From contig CAZFPB010000018.1 of the NCBI GenBank assembly GCA_964520985.1, positions 1-21,506 of the forward strand: DNA of 21,506 bases, read 5' to 3'. Both the position numbers and the translations under genes were made by a program. Origin of the DNA: CAYSGL01 sp964520985 (GTDB lineage: Bacteria > Pseudomonadota > Alphaproteobacteria > Micavibrionales > Micavibrionaceae). Shown here one piece after another: positions 12,532-20,788 of this stretch (within the stretch, counting starts at the first letter, position 1; each line of letters opens with the position of its first letter). The notes beneath the pieces were generated by a model. That model was not told the DNA's origin. It did no database searches and saw only the letters and a program-made list of their open reading frames with translations.

Positions 12532-15067
12532 TTAATAGCCTGAACATAGAAGAGTAAAGCCAAACGCCGTGGACGCTGCCAGTGTCGTTCCAGGGATAGT
12601 GGTGGCAGCACGTATCTCAATCTCTGTGCTGCTGCCAGTGTTTTGAAGTGGATAGACGTAGATGCCGTCCTGGGGGGTGGTTGGTGCGAGACTGCAGATC
12701 ACGCGATTCGGGTAGGGACCGAGACCAGTTACCTTGACGAGGAGCGTGCCTTGGTTACCTCCAGGATCGGCGGGCGAAGTGCCAGTGGTAAAGACGCAGG
12801 TCATCACCTCGCGTGTTCCGACGCAGGTGGAGGAGCCCGGACCGGTTCCAGCGACAGACGTAAAGCCTGTGAGTGACGGCGTAGAGCCAAGCGGTGTGCT
12901 CACTCGGAGCGGTGCATAGATCGGTACAGACGAGGTAAGCTCATCGGGCGTTAGAGTAACGATACCATCGTCTCCAGCGCCTCCATCGTTACATACTAGT
13001 TGTAACTGGCCGTCGCTTACTGTGACCGCAGTGCGCACATTTGGTTCTGCCGTGGTACTTGTTCCAGGGATAGATTGCCATTGAAGTGCGGCTCCTGAAG
13101 GACGTACCTCCAATGAGGTACGCTCTCCACTTAGTCCACTGGCTAGTATCTCTATCTCTCCATCCGTTCCAGAGAGTTGTCTTTTCACCGTTACCGTAGC
13201 CTCCACACCAAAGTTTACATTATCCGTCCAGCTTAGTTTTCCATTGTCGGGTAAGAGGTAGACTTGAGTTCCATCGGGTCCAGAGCTAGAAGAGGAACCC
13301 CAGCTAGTAGAAGTAGACGCGGCATAAGTAGTACCTGACCAAGAAAAGGCTGGACAGATAGACAGTACAGGCGTAGTAGTTCCAGTAGCCACACAGATTT
13401 GGTCGGTAGTTCCGTTGACAGAGGTTACAGTACCAGAGCCACCAGAGGCTGATACTGTTAGTACGCCGTCCGTTATAGAGCCAGAGATTCCAGTGCCAGG
13501 GGTGAAGGCGCGAACCACTCGGATGGCCGAGTCGTAGATACCGACGTTGGTGGCGCTCATCGCGGCACATCCAGGACCACCGCAAAAGTGTCCAGCGTCA
13601 GTGTACCAGTCCACTCCAGCGGGACCGGTCCAGCGGTTTGCAGCTCCGCGACTTTGGCATGTATCTGAACTGGCACCCATGCACCAGGTAACGGAGTTCG
13701 ATGGTGTGCGAATGCTCATGGGAAACAATGACGATCCTATGGTAAACTGATTCGGTCCATTACACGAAGATTGGAGGCCATGAGTATAGCAGTAGTCATA
13801 GGTGTTTGTCTGTCCTGCTTGCTGTCCGATGTGTGCGCAATGCATTCCGGTGTTGTTTTGTCCAGCGACGTAGCCAATACTTATTGATCGTGTTCCGCTG
13901 TTGTACTGTCCAGCTTGTCTCCCGATATTAATAGAATCTGGTCCGGTACTGCTTTCTCCAGCTCTCAGTGCAATATTGACACTATTCACTCCAGCATTTT
14001 GCTCTCCGGCCTCTCGTCCTATGTTCACGGCGTCCATGGCAGCGTTTGCTCTTCCCGATAGAGGCCCGATATTAATGACACCATAACCAGTATTGTTCGT
14101 GCCAGCAGTCTGCCCTATGCTCACTGTCTGCCAGTTGGCACAAGTGGATAGGTCGGAAGCATTGCAGGTGGTAAATGGTGGGGGACTAATTGTACCGGGT
14201 CCTATTTGCACGGTGGAGTATTCGGTTGCCGTCACCATAACGCCCACGTATATACGCACATACTCTAGGCTCCCCAAGTCGAGCGGCCCCTCCGAGTGAT
14301 AGTAGACGTCTCCTTCAAAGTATGTGTCACCCTCGACGATGAGAGTATTGGTGGTGACGTTCTGTTTATTACAGTTAGATCTCGTCTAGCCAGCTCTTAC
14401 AATACTTAACACAAGTGTCTTTGGTGCGCCAAAAGTTATAACAGTGGGAGACACATTTGATGAGTGGGTTGTTGCGACGTACAGATCCTGCGGGGATGGG
14501 TGCCGGAGGGACGTAGGGAAGAAGGCTAGCACAGGAGCCAGAGCAAGCCCAAGTAATAGGTTGAGAGGCACCAAGGAAATTCATAGGTAACTGAGTTAAA
14601 GGGTCCACATAAGTGGTACTAGCCTCTATAATGAGGGTAGTAATGGTAGTAGTCGAAGTAGCAGGGAAGCTTCCAAATACAAAAGGTCCATTGGTAAGTT
14701 GTTGTAGATAAGGACAAAGGCTTGGTCCACCAGAAGGTGGAGGAGCTTCAATACAATAGATGCCACCTTTTCCTCGATAGGAGAAGAGGATCTCTCCTTT
14801 CTCCGTAAAGGAAAGGTCTCCATTAGCATGAGCTGTAGGTAGCATACCAGTAAAGCTTGGAGAAGAATAATAGGTAGTAGCCTCAAGGTAAAAGAGACCA
14901 CCTTCAAGGTCCATGATGAGTTTCGTGGTACCATCAAGTTCCAACTTTGAGTTACTCGTCATTGGTCTAATAAAAAGAACCGCCGTGCTTACAAAGGTAC
15001 TATTTGCAGCAAGGCATAGCGGCAAGAGCAGCATGAGCGCCGCCACGACAAGACGGAGCTGTTGCAT
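12532..15067 (-). CDS. Spliced tail-fibre-like secreted surface protein, about 804 aa
   Basis: Exon 1 (14483-15067, 195 codons) starts with a signal peptide (MQQLRLVVAALMLLLPLCLA). Exon 2 (12532-14361) is open upstream of any ATG, and joining the exons in phase 0 gives a smooth reading (PAGS|NVTTNTLIVEGDTY). The distal part has seven 16-residue repeats (SINIGRQAGQYNSGTR type), then GTVTSVNGTTDQICVATG, a stretch common in phage and viral tail fibres, and a beta-rich C-terminal domain ending LLCSGY. The repeats recall the left-handed beta-roll of YadA-like heads, so a trimeric host-attachment fibre is likely (inference). Without splicing, exon 1 would end at 14375 after a Cys-rich tail, and exon 2 would need the ATG at 14238. 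Confidence 0.75.
13790..14130 (-). repeat. Seven 16-residue beta-roll repeats
   Basis: Unit: (V/I)-(N/S)-I-G-x-x-A-G-x-x-N-(T/S)-G-x-x-S, period 48 nt, for example VNIGREAGEQNAGVNS and INIGRQAGQYNSGTRS. The DNA copies have diverged, so the repeat is kept by selection on protein structure and is not a fresh expansion. Confidence 0.85.
14362..14482 (-). other. Spliceosomal intron, 121 nt
   Basis: The minus strand has donor GTACGT, a branch-point-like CTAAC (GATCTAACTG) about 15 nt before the end, and acceptor AATAAACAG. It is phase 0 on both sides. It removes the only stop between two coherent coding stretches and supplies exon 2 with a signal peptide. Confidence 0.75.
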
Positions 15068-15089
15068 CGTGGTCCAGGAGGCCGAACAA

Positions 15090-15275
15090 ATGACGGAACT
15101 GACACCAATTTGGCGCCAAAAGTATGTCACCTTTGACGAAGAACTTGGACGTGGTTATGATCAACAAGAGCTTCTCTGCGAGCAGATCCCACTCTGCTTT
15201 ATCGTGGTGTTTACGGCAATTTTAGGCATAGCGCTATTTGTTATTGTATTGATTATGACAATAAGATATTGGTAA
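15090..15275 (+). CDS. Small single-pass membrane protein, 61 aa
   Basis: The ATG at 15090 opens MTELTPIWRQKYVTFDEELG. A C-terminal hydrophobic helix of about 25 residues follows (LCFIVVFTAILGIALFVIVL), ending MTIRYW. This is a tail-anchored layout with an acidic and basic cytosolic part. Only 22 nt separate it from the divergent fibre gene, so promoters must overlap. It ends 12 nt before the convergent capsid-like gene. Confidence 0.6.
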   Translation: MTELTPIWRQKYVTFDEELGRGYDQQELLCEQIPLCFIVVFTAILGIALFVIVLIMTIRYW

Positions 15276-15287
15276 CGGGGTAACCCA

Positions 15288-17501
15288 TTACATTCCACCT
15301 CCTTGAAGACGACCAGCAATCTCACTACCGATGCCATAAGCATCTTGTAGGAGCTTGACTCCACGAGCAGCGAGAGGCGACTCTCCTGCGAGCTTCTCGG
15401 CGATGCCACGGCCAGCGACGCGGATGAAGGGCTCGAGGTAGCGCTTGACGAGTTGACCCTTGCGGAAGAGCGAGGCAAAGAGTTCCTTGGCGTGATACTT
15501 GTTGGACATGTTACGAGGGACAAAGCGAAGATGCTGGAAGGCATCGGTCCAAGTCTCCACAGCGACATCGACAAAGTCTGATGTGGGCCACTTGTTGTCC
15601 GTGGTCCAGTCCATGTGAGTTGCGATCGTTGCCCAGCAGTCACATCCTTGACCGGTCTGTAGAGAAAAGTACGAGTTAGTGATAACCTCCTGTTTCCCCA
15701 TATCTATCTCACTCTGCTGATGGATTTCTGGCCACATCCCAAATCAGGGACCTACGTACCATTCCATTGTTCTCACCAGTATTAATGGAACGAGCAGAAT
15801 AGACGTTCACGATCGAGTTGTCCATCATGTCAAACCATACATCCACCAGTGCACCAGTTTTGAGATCAAAATTGGTGCACGGAACGTAGGCATACTCGCT
15901 AAAGTTTCTGGGCAAGTGATAAGCATAACCACCAAGCAAGAGTGGACCCAGGTAGCTGTTCCTGTAGTTCACCACTTGCTTGAAGACCGAATTGGCACTT
16001 CCTTGACCAGTGTTGTACATGTCCCACCAGGTACGAAGTTCACGGACATTGGCCTTAAGGTACGGTCAGTTTCACAACAGAAACCTCAACACATTACTCG
16101 TAGCAACGATAGGCAGTGAACGGGAAAGGTGGCACCCCCCTTCCAATTATTACACCGGAGTGCACGTTATACACTAACAGTTCTCAAGGATAGCGGAGCC
16201 GTACCACTGCACATTCGCCCTGTACGTTCAATGGTGCCGCCATCTCTGTGAGACGCAAGGAAGCCGCTCGAGTGCACATGCTGCCCAGTTGGCTGATGTT
16301 GGGGTAGGCCTGCTCTACGGGCAAGTGACGGAGTACGGAACATTGACACTCGAACGTCACGATCATGCCGGCGCTACCTTCACCAAAGTTCATGGGGATG
16401 GGATCGGGCATTACGGCGGCGACGTGCTGATCCTCGCCGTAGATGATGGTGTAGTAGTCCGACACGGGCAGGTTGGTGGTGACGATGCCAGTGTCACCCG
16501 CGGCGAATTGAATCTGTTGTACATCCTGTGGCACACCGCCATTGAAGCGCACAATCTTGAAATTTCCGCCGTTAACGATCTGAGCAGGAGTCTGGAAGAC
16601 GATGCGAATCACCGAGTTCATGCCGCCACTGGGATTCGGTACGCCGTCGAGCCACATCCATGAGCAGCCCAGGTAACGGCCGCCGATGCCTCCAAGTGTG
16701 CGGCCGCAAACCATCACCGGACCATGAGGTTGATAAGGGTTAATGGCAACGGCAATGTTAAAGTTGAGGTCGCCGCCATTACCATCAGGCCAGATGCGCG
16801 TCAGGCTGGGTGCTTCACTGTCGCGCAGCTGATAGACCATGGTGAGGTTCTCCGGGTTTGGATCGTGGATAGCATAACGACGCCAAACAGAGCCGACACC
16901 GCGCCAACTGACGATGAACATCTCCGTAGGACGGAGATTGTTCATCTCCTCGTCGGGCGGCTGCTCCTGCCATGAGACTTGCTCGCGTTGCTTGAGGCCT
17001 TTGACGCACGTCTCCTCAGTAGCGAACTGATCGCTGTACCTGACTGGATGGAACTCCTCCGGCTGCGTAATCATTGCGAGAATACCCATCTCCTGGTCCA
17101 GCGCGTCCTGGTGCCCGAGCTTGGGGATCGCGTTGTTCCGCAAAATCGTCCCTGCCTCCAGACTTTGATAGCCCAGCGGCAGCTGGATGAACTTCGGGTG
17201 ATCGAGACGCCCCCCTGTCATCCGGGCGTTGTGCAGGTCGTACATATCCTGACGACTTTCCGTTCGCTTTGGCATCTTGACGCTTGGCTCCGGCTAGACG
17301 TTGACGGTGTAGTTCACGGCGGTGTTCTTCTTCCTTCTTCTGGCGTTCGATCTTCTCGCGCAGCCCTTGTACCTCGGCTTCTGATTTGCAACCACGTGCC
17401 CAGATGCCACTTGAGGTATACTGCTCTGGTGTTAGACCAAAGTGCTTCTGCTCCGCAGACTGATCCTTAAGCTCAAAGTCGACTGGGTTGTTGTAACTCA
17501 T
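15288..17501 (-). CDS. Spliced capsid-like protein resembling RNA-virus single jelly roll, about 626 aa
   Basis: Proposed exons: 17373-17501, 16205-17293, 15760-16053 and 15288-15656; all joins are phase 0. The second exon is beta-rich (LNFNIAVAINPYQPHGPVMV, then GSAGMIVTFECQCSVLRHLP). Across the second join it reads AASLRLTEMAAPLNVQGECA then VRELRTWWDMYNTGQG and GGYAYHLPRNFSEYAYVP. That order (an ASLRLT strand, an APLxxQGxxA turn, then a GxYxYLP segment) resembles the shell domain of noda-, tetra- and sobemo-like virus capsid proteins. The last exon ends in amphipathic helices (SPLAARGVKLLQDAYGIGSE). The evidence is pattern resemblance, so capsid function is inference. If unspliced, these would be four overlapping or startless frames. 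Exon 1 is the least certain. Confidence 0.65.
15657..15759 (-). other. Spliceosomal intron, 103 nt
   Basis: Donor GTACGT, branch-point-like site TCACTAACT, pyrimidine-rich TACTTTTCTC and acceptor CTACAG. It is phase 0 and joins ENNGM to TGQGCDCW. Without it, the upstream frame stops at 15709 and the downstream frame has only an ATG lying in the intron. Confidence 0.8.
16054..16204 (-). other. Candidate spliceosomal intron, 151 nt
   Basis: Donor GTACGG, branch-point-like CTGAC 11 nt before the AG, acceptor CCTTAAG. It is phase 0 and joins QGECAV to ANVRELRTWWD. It is supported by the coding-like reading upstream of the ATG at 16020 back to an in-frame stop at about 16065, and by the fit of the joined protein to a jelly-roll pattern. 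Confidence 0.65.
17016..17501 (-). CDS. Alternative unspliced reading of the capsid gene 5' end, 161 aa
   Basis: If the 79-nt intron is retained, the frame from 17501 runs to a stop at 17016. It contains a charged helix (GLREKIERQKKEEEHRRELH, then RQRLAGAKRQ), similar to the basic N-terminal arms of capsid proteins. After about 17275 it overlaps the main capsid frame and looks like an out-of-frame shadow (Gly/Arg/Ala/Ser-rich, no structure). It is listed because the first part may be real even if the end is not. Confidence 0.3.
   Translation of the reverse strand: MSYNNPVDFELKDQSAEQKHFGLTPEQYTSSGIWARGCKSEAEVQGLREKIERQKKEEEHRRELHRQRLAGAKRQDAKANGKSSGYVRPAQRPDDRGASRSPEVHPAAAGLSKSGGRDDFAEQRDPQARAPGRAGPGDGYSRNDYAAGGVPSSQVQRSVRY
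17294..17372 (-). other. Candidate spliceosomal intron, 79 nt
   Basis: Donor GTACAA and acceptor GTCTAG, phase 0. The branch site is unclear and no pyrimidine tract is visible. The interval is itself open and coiled-coil-like in the upstream frame, so a +1 frameshift near 17275 or two overlapping genes remain possible. Confidence 0.4.
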
Positions 17502-17640
17502 GAATTGGCGCGGGTAAAGTGCCGCGCCTGAAATTCAAAGTCAGACGAGTGGCACACGCGACGAAGGCGGAGTGAAAGTGACGAGCGAAATTTCGGGACT
17601 TGACTTTAGTTGACGAAAAACGTTGGTGGTTTCCCGCCCT

Positions 17641-19824
17641 TTACCAATACATCGTTTGCTGCATCATGCGAGGATGTGTGCGATCCGGTTCATCAGGATC
17701 ATGTGGTAGCGCCATTGCGTGTTGTTGCATGAGTTGACGGTAGGGGGAATATGAGGGCTGACCCCAGCCAGGCGGAAGTGGATGATATTCCACTGGTGGA
17801 ACTGACGCCGTTAACACAGGCGCTGCCACCGGTACCGGAACTAGTTGCGTTGGTTGTTCTTGTACAGGTGCAGGAACATTGATCACCACGGTCTTCTTTG
17901 CCGCCGCCTTGGCCTTTGTCGATGCCTTTCTAACACGCTTCTCCTCTGCACGTTCATCCACGATCTTTTGAACCTCCGCTCTGATTTCCCTCTGGGCCTC
18001 CTCGGGGTCTCGCATGGGGATGATTTGTGCGCCTCCTCCTCCTCCTCCTCCACCAGTTCTGCCCTTCTTGCGCGTCAATTTTCGCCGTTCAATGGGTTCT
18101 GTCTCCAGCTCTGGTGAGCGTGGCGGCGGGGGCATACTGGCGTAAATTACATCGGGTGAGCGTGGTGGAGGTCTTGGTGGTGGAACTGGAGCAACATCCA
18201 CAGGAAGGTGAAGGTTGCGTGGGCGTTTTTGTGACTCCCTCTTGCGACTCCTATGTACCGAGGGCGGTTGAGACATGTCAACAAGCGTTGCAGCCGCGTC
18301 CTCCGGATCATGTGGAAGTACACCGCCAGGGACAGTAGGGATAGGTGCCATGTCGCCGAAATCAAGCGGTTCGATACGCGCGCGACCCTTATACTCTGGA
18401 CGTGGAGGCAGAGGCGGAGGTGCACCAGCACTGCTATGTGCGCTGCTACCTCTTGACAAGGTAGCTGGTCTTGCTGCGCCAGCTAGTGAGTGACCAGCTG
18501 ATGGCTGCATGTCATCGTCATCGGATGGATCGTGAGGTAGCGATCCAGCTGAAACATGTGCGACCGGATCGGCCGCAATGATAGGCGCCTCGTCCCTTGC
18601 TCGTGCCACTCGTGCTAATGCCTCGGCCTGTTCTCGTGCAAGCCTATTCATCATCTCATCCTCTTGACGTTTCTGCTCGGCGATCGCTTGTTGCTCACGT
18701 GCCGCCTCTTCTTGTGCAAATTGAAGTGCAGACTCTCGTGCGATCCTCTCCACTTGACGATGTTCCTCGGCTTCTAGATCCTCCTCAATACGTTCTTGCT
18801 CCGCTCGTCGATGCATTTCCTCCTGCGCAGCAAGGAGCGCTTGGTGAGCTTCACGTTGAACTGCTTCACCTCTGCGTCGCAAGTGATCTTGATGTCTTAA
18901 TGCCGCTGCTGCCTGTTCCTGGCGAAAGAGCCGTTCACGTTCTTCTGCCTCTTGCCAAACTCGTGCTCTCCTTTCTTCCTCCAGTTGACGATCATGTTCA
19001 GCCTGCAGTGCACGACGCTCCTCCTCTGCCTTTGCGCGCACCTCAGCTTCCAGTGCTGCCTCCGCCCTTCGCTTTACCGCATCAGCTTCGTCACGGGCAC
19101 GCTTTGCAGCACGAGCCTCATCATATTCGCGTTTCTTCTTCACCGCAAGCTCACCCGCAGCTCGCGCAGCTGCAGCAGCACCGCCAAGCAAGTATCTGCC
19201 TGCGGCCATGGCTCCACCAACAGCTTGACCCGCCAGTTCACCAGCAGCAGCATATAGCTCTGGTCCTGGAAACTCTGGGCGAGGCTCAAACTTCACTTCC
19301 GGCGGTGAATCAGGGTCCGGATCCAACTGGGCAGGCTCCTGTCGTTCCGGTGGAGGCGTTAGGCTTCGCACAGAACCTAAAGCAGCGGGTGCTTCGTGAG
19401 GTACGTGATCCATACTCGAGTGCACCGAAGGAGGCCTATTGTCTGGCACGTCGCTGTCTGATACCACTGGTCGCTCATCACGGTTCCGAGGCCTCTGGTG
19501 ACCAACAGCAATACGTTGTGCAGTTCTAAGGTCCTTGATCCGGTCTTGTAGATTGTCAATGTTTTCTTCCAAATGGCTCAGCAGCATCTCTGCATCCTTC
19601 AACTTGTTGGACGCTGCCAAAAAGTTTTGTCCTCCAACGTCGTACTTGTCCCGTAATTCACGTAGGCGTTTGATTTCCTCCTTCTTCTGATAGATCTTGC
19701 GCTCATTGAATATCACACTGTCTTCTGCCTCCTGAAGTGTGTTGGCTCTAATGAGCGCCGGTGCTGCTGCGGCCAACAAGCTCTTCTCCCTGTTGTCTCT
19801 GTTGTGCGCCGGCGGCCGCTCCAT
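17641..19824 (-). CDS. Coiled-coil and proline-rich structural-type protein, 727 aa
   Basis: Residues about 30-105 form a first coiled coil (KIYQKKEEIKRLRELRDKYD, then LSHLEENIDNLQDRI). About 190-220 is an Ala/Gly-rich, weakly hydrophobic stretch (GQAVGGAMAAGRYLLGGAAA). About 220-415 is a long Glu/Arg/Ala helix of TolA or myosin-rod type. The rest is Pro-rich and disordered, with an SH3-ligand-like PPPLPPRPEYKG, an eight-Gly run and a basic KAKAAAKK segment. LPHDP followed by acidic residues occurs three times, each in a disordered part and one near the C-terminus. The position between the capsid-like gene and a basic protein suggests a virion scaffold, tegument or core role (inference). The start at 19824 follows a GTCATTTGC box. 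Confidence 0.8.
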   Translation of the reverse strand: MERPPAHNRDNREKSLLAAAAPALIRANTLQEAEDSVIFNERKIYQKKEEIKRLRELRDKYDVGGQNFLAASNKLKDAEMLLSHLEENIDNLQDRIKDLRTAQRIAVGHQRPRNRDERPVVSDSDVPDNRPPSVHSSMDHVPHEAPAALGSVRSLTPPPERQEPAQLDPDPDSPPEVKFEPRPEFPGPELYAAAGELAGQAVGGAMAAGRYLLGGAAAAARAAGELAVKKKREYDEARAAKRARDEADAVKRRAEAALEAEVRAKAEEERRALQAEHDRQLEEERRARVWQEAEERERLFRQEQAAAALRHQDHLRRRGEAVQREAHQALLAAQEEMHRRAEQERIEEDLEAEEHRQVERIARESALQFAQEEAAREQQAIAEQKRQEDEMMNRLAREQAEALARVARARDEAPIIAADPVAHVSAGSLPHDPSDDDDMQPSAGHSLAGAARPATLSRGSSAHSSAGAPPPLPPRPEYKGRARIEPLDFGDMAPIPTVPGGVLPHDPEDAAATLVDMSQPPSVHRSRKRESQKRPRNLHLPVDVAPVPPPRPPPRSPDVIYASMPPPPRSPELETEPIERRKLTRKKGRTGGGGGGGGAQIIPMRDPEEAQREIRAEVQKIVDERAEEKRVRKASTKAKAAAKKTVVINVPAPVQEQPTQLVPVPVAAPVLTASVPPVEYHPLPPGWGQPSYSPYRQLMQQHAMALPHDPDEPDRTHPRMMQQTMYW

Positions 19825-19834
19825 GGGCGAGGCC

Positions 19835-19871
19835 GAAATGCAAATGACTTGTATTTTTTTGTCACTTTTCC
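19835..19871. promoter_or_regulatory. Bidirectional pair of promoter-like boxes
   Basis: On the minus strand AAGTCATTTGCATTTC lies 10 nt before the ATG at 19824. On the plus strand TTGTCACTTTTCC lies 16 nt before the ATG at 19888. The boxes are back to back around a T run. Confidence 0.45.
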
Positions 19872-19887
19872 TTTAGCCGCCGCCCGG

Positions 19888-20766
19888 ATGCCACCCCGGA
19901 AACGCAAACCCGCTGGCGGACCCTTAACATTGGCCGGCGCAGTCACTGCGGAGAGAACACGCAAGGGACGAAGCGACATCGTGAAAGCGCTGGTGGCAGC
20001 CGGTGCTCCTCGTAAGCAACTTTTACAGCTCAAGAAGGTGATTCATAAGCAAACCAAGCGAGCCACTCCAAGGCCTGTCGTAGTGGTACAGCCGATTGCT
20101 GTACCCCCCCCTCATCGTCGACCTCCTCCCCCACCCCCACCTAGGCGCGCGGTCTCACGCCCGGCTTCACCTAGGGCTAGGGGACCTCCTCCTGCGGTAC
20201 CTCCGCGCAGCCCACCACCGGTTCCAGCACGAGATCCGGTCAGTCCTCGTGTCAGGCCACCACCTCCGCCTCGTTCATCGTCAATCAGAAGGGCGCGCGC
20301 GCCACCGCCTCCTCCTGTGGTGGTCATCGACGCACCTATTCGTTCCACGTTGCCAGTGGATATCATTGGTGGGGGACCACTCGGTGATGCCCGTCCTGTT
20401 CTGATCTCTCGACTTCCGCTACGTCCCCCACAGCCACCAACAAGCAGCATGAGGATCACGGATGACTTTGCTGCTCGTATGGCAGCCCTTGCTGCTGACC
20501 CTGATCCGGTGGATGTCACTGATCCTGTATCAGACTCTTCAGAGTCTGACACATTGTTCAACTATGTGGTACCTGGAAGTTATAGAGCGGTACTTTGAGA
20601 TTTCCTTTAGTTACTATGTCACTAAATATAGACTCCTGCAGAGTTAGCTGCGATTCCAGCAAGTGATGCCGGTGATCGTGTACGTGGACGAGTCTTGGGC
20701 TGGAGAAATACCGCTGCTGCCACTCCAGCACGTAATCCAGGTGATCCATATAATTGGGATGTTTAA
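19888..20766 (+). CDS. Basic proline-rich protein, spliced, about 274 aa
   Basis: Exon 1 (19888-20589) begins MPPRKRKPAGGPLTLAGAVT and is strongly basic. A helical stretch (SDIVKALVAAGAPRKQLLQL, then KKVIHKQTKR) follows, and a long Pro/Arg region with poly-Pro runs and RSSSIRRARAPPPPP. An acidic Ser/Asp segment with DSSESD comes near 20540. Unspliced it would end GSYRAVL at 20598. Exon 2 (20644-20766) reads LAAIPASDAGDRVRGRVLGW then RNTAAATPARNPGDPYNWDV, coding-like and in phase 0. A DNA- or RNA-binding core protein is a reasonable inference from composition and from the neighbouring structural genes. Confidence 0.7.
20590..20643 (+). other. Candidate spliceosomal intron, 54 nt
   Basis: Donor GTACTT, branch-like CACTAAA, acceptor TCCTGCAGAG, phase 0. 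Alternatives are a donor GTACCT at 20569 with the same acceptor, or a phase-1 donor at 20579 with acceptor CTGCAG at 20641. The acceptor region is convincing; the exact donor is not. Confidence 0.5.
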
Positions 20767-20788
20767 TACAAAAGTCATTTCTACCCAC

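Noticed and set aside
12534..14277. A TTG start at 14277 for the fibre gene
   Set aside because: Coding-like sequence continues upstream of it to 14361, and eukaryotic viruses rarely use TTG. Splicing to exon 1 explains it better.
14375..14482. Cys-rich C-terminal tail of the unspliced exon 1 product as a real domain
   Set aside because: It coincides with an interval bounded by GTACGT and AATAAACAG with a CTAAC site. The five cysteines here could still be real if an intron-retained short form is made.
15161..15643. Minus-strand frame of 160 codons
   Set aside because: It overlaps the last capsid exon in another frame and has Ser/Arg/Leu-rich shadow composition.
18027..18055. GCCTCCTCCTCC run as a possible DNA microsatellite
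   Set aside because: It simply encodes the poly-Gly run of the coiled-coil/Pro-rich protein.
18597..19529. Long plus-strand open frame of 310 codons
   Set aside because: It lies wholly antisense to the Glu/Arg/Ala coiled-coil gene at 17641-19824. Its Leu/His/Pro/Val-rich composition is what the complement of that sequence gives.
20558..20788. Minus-strand frame of 76 codons
   Set aside because: Its only full-length start is GTG, it is His-rich, and it is antisense to the coherent exon 20644-20766.
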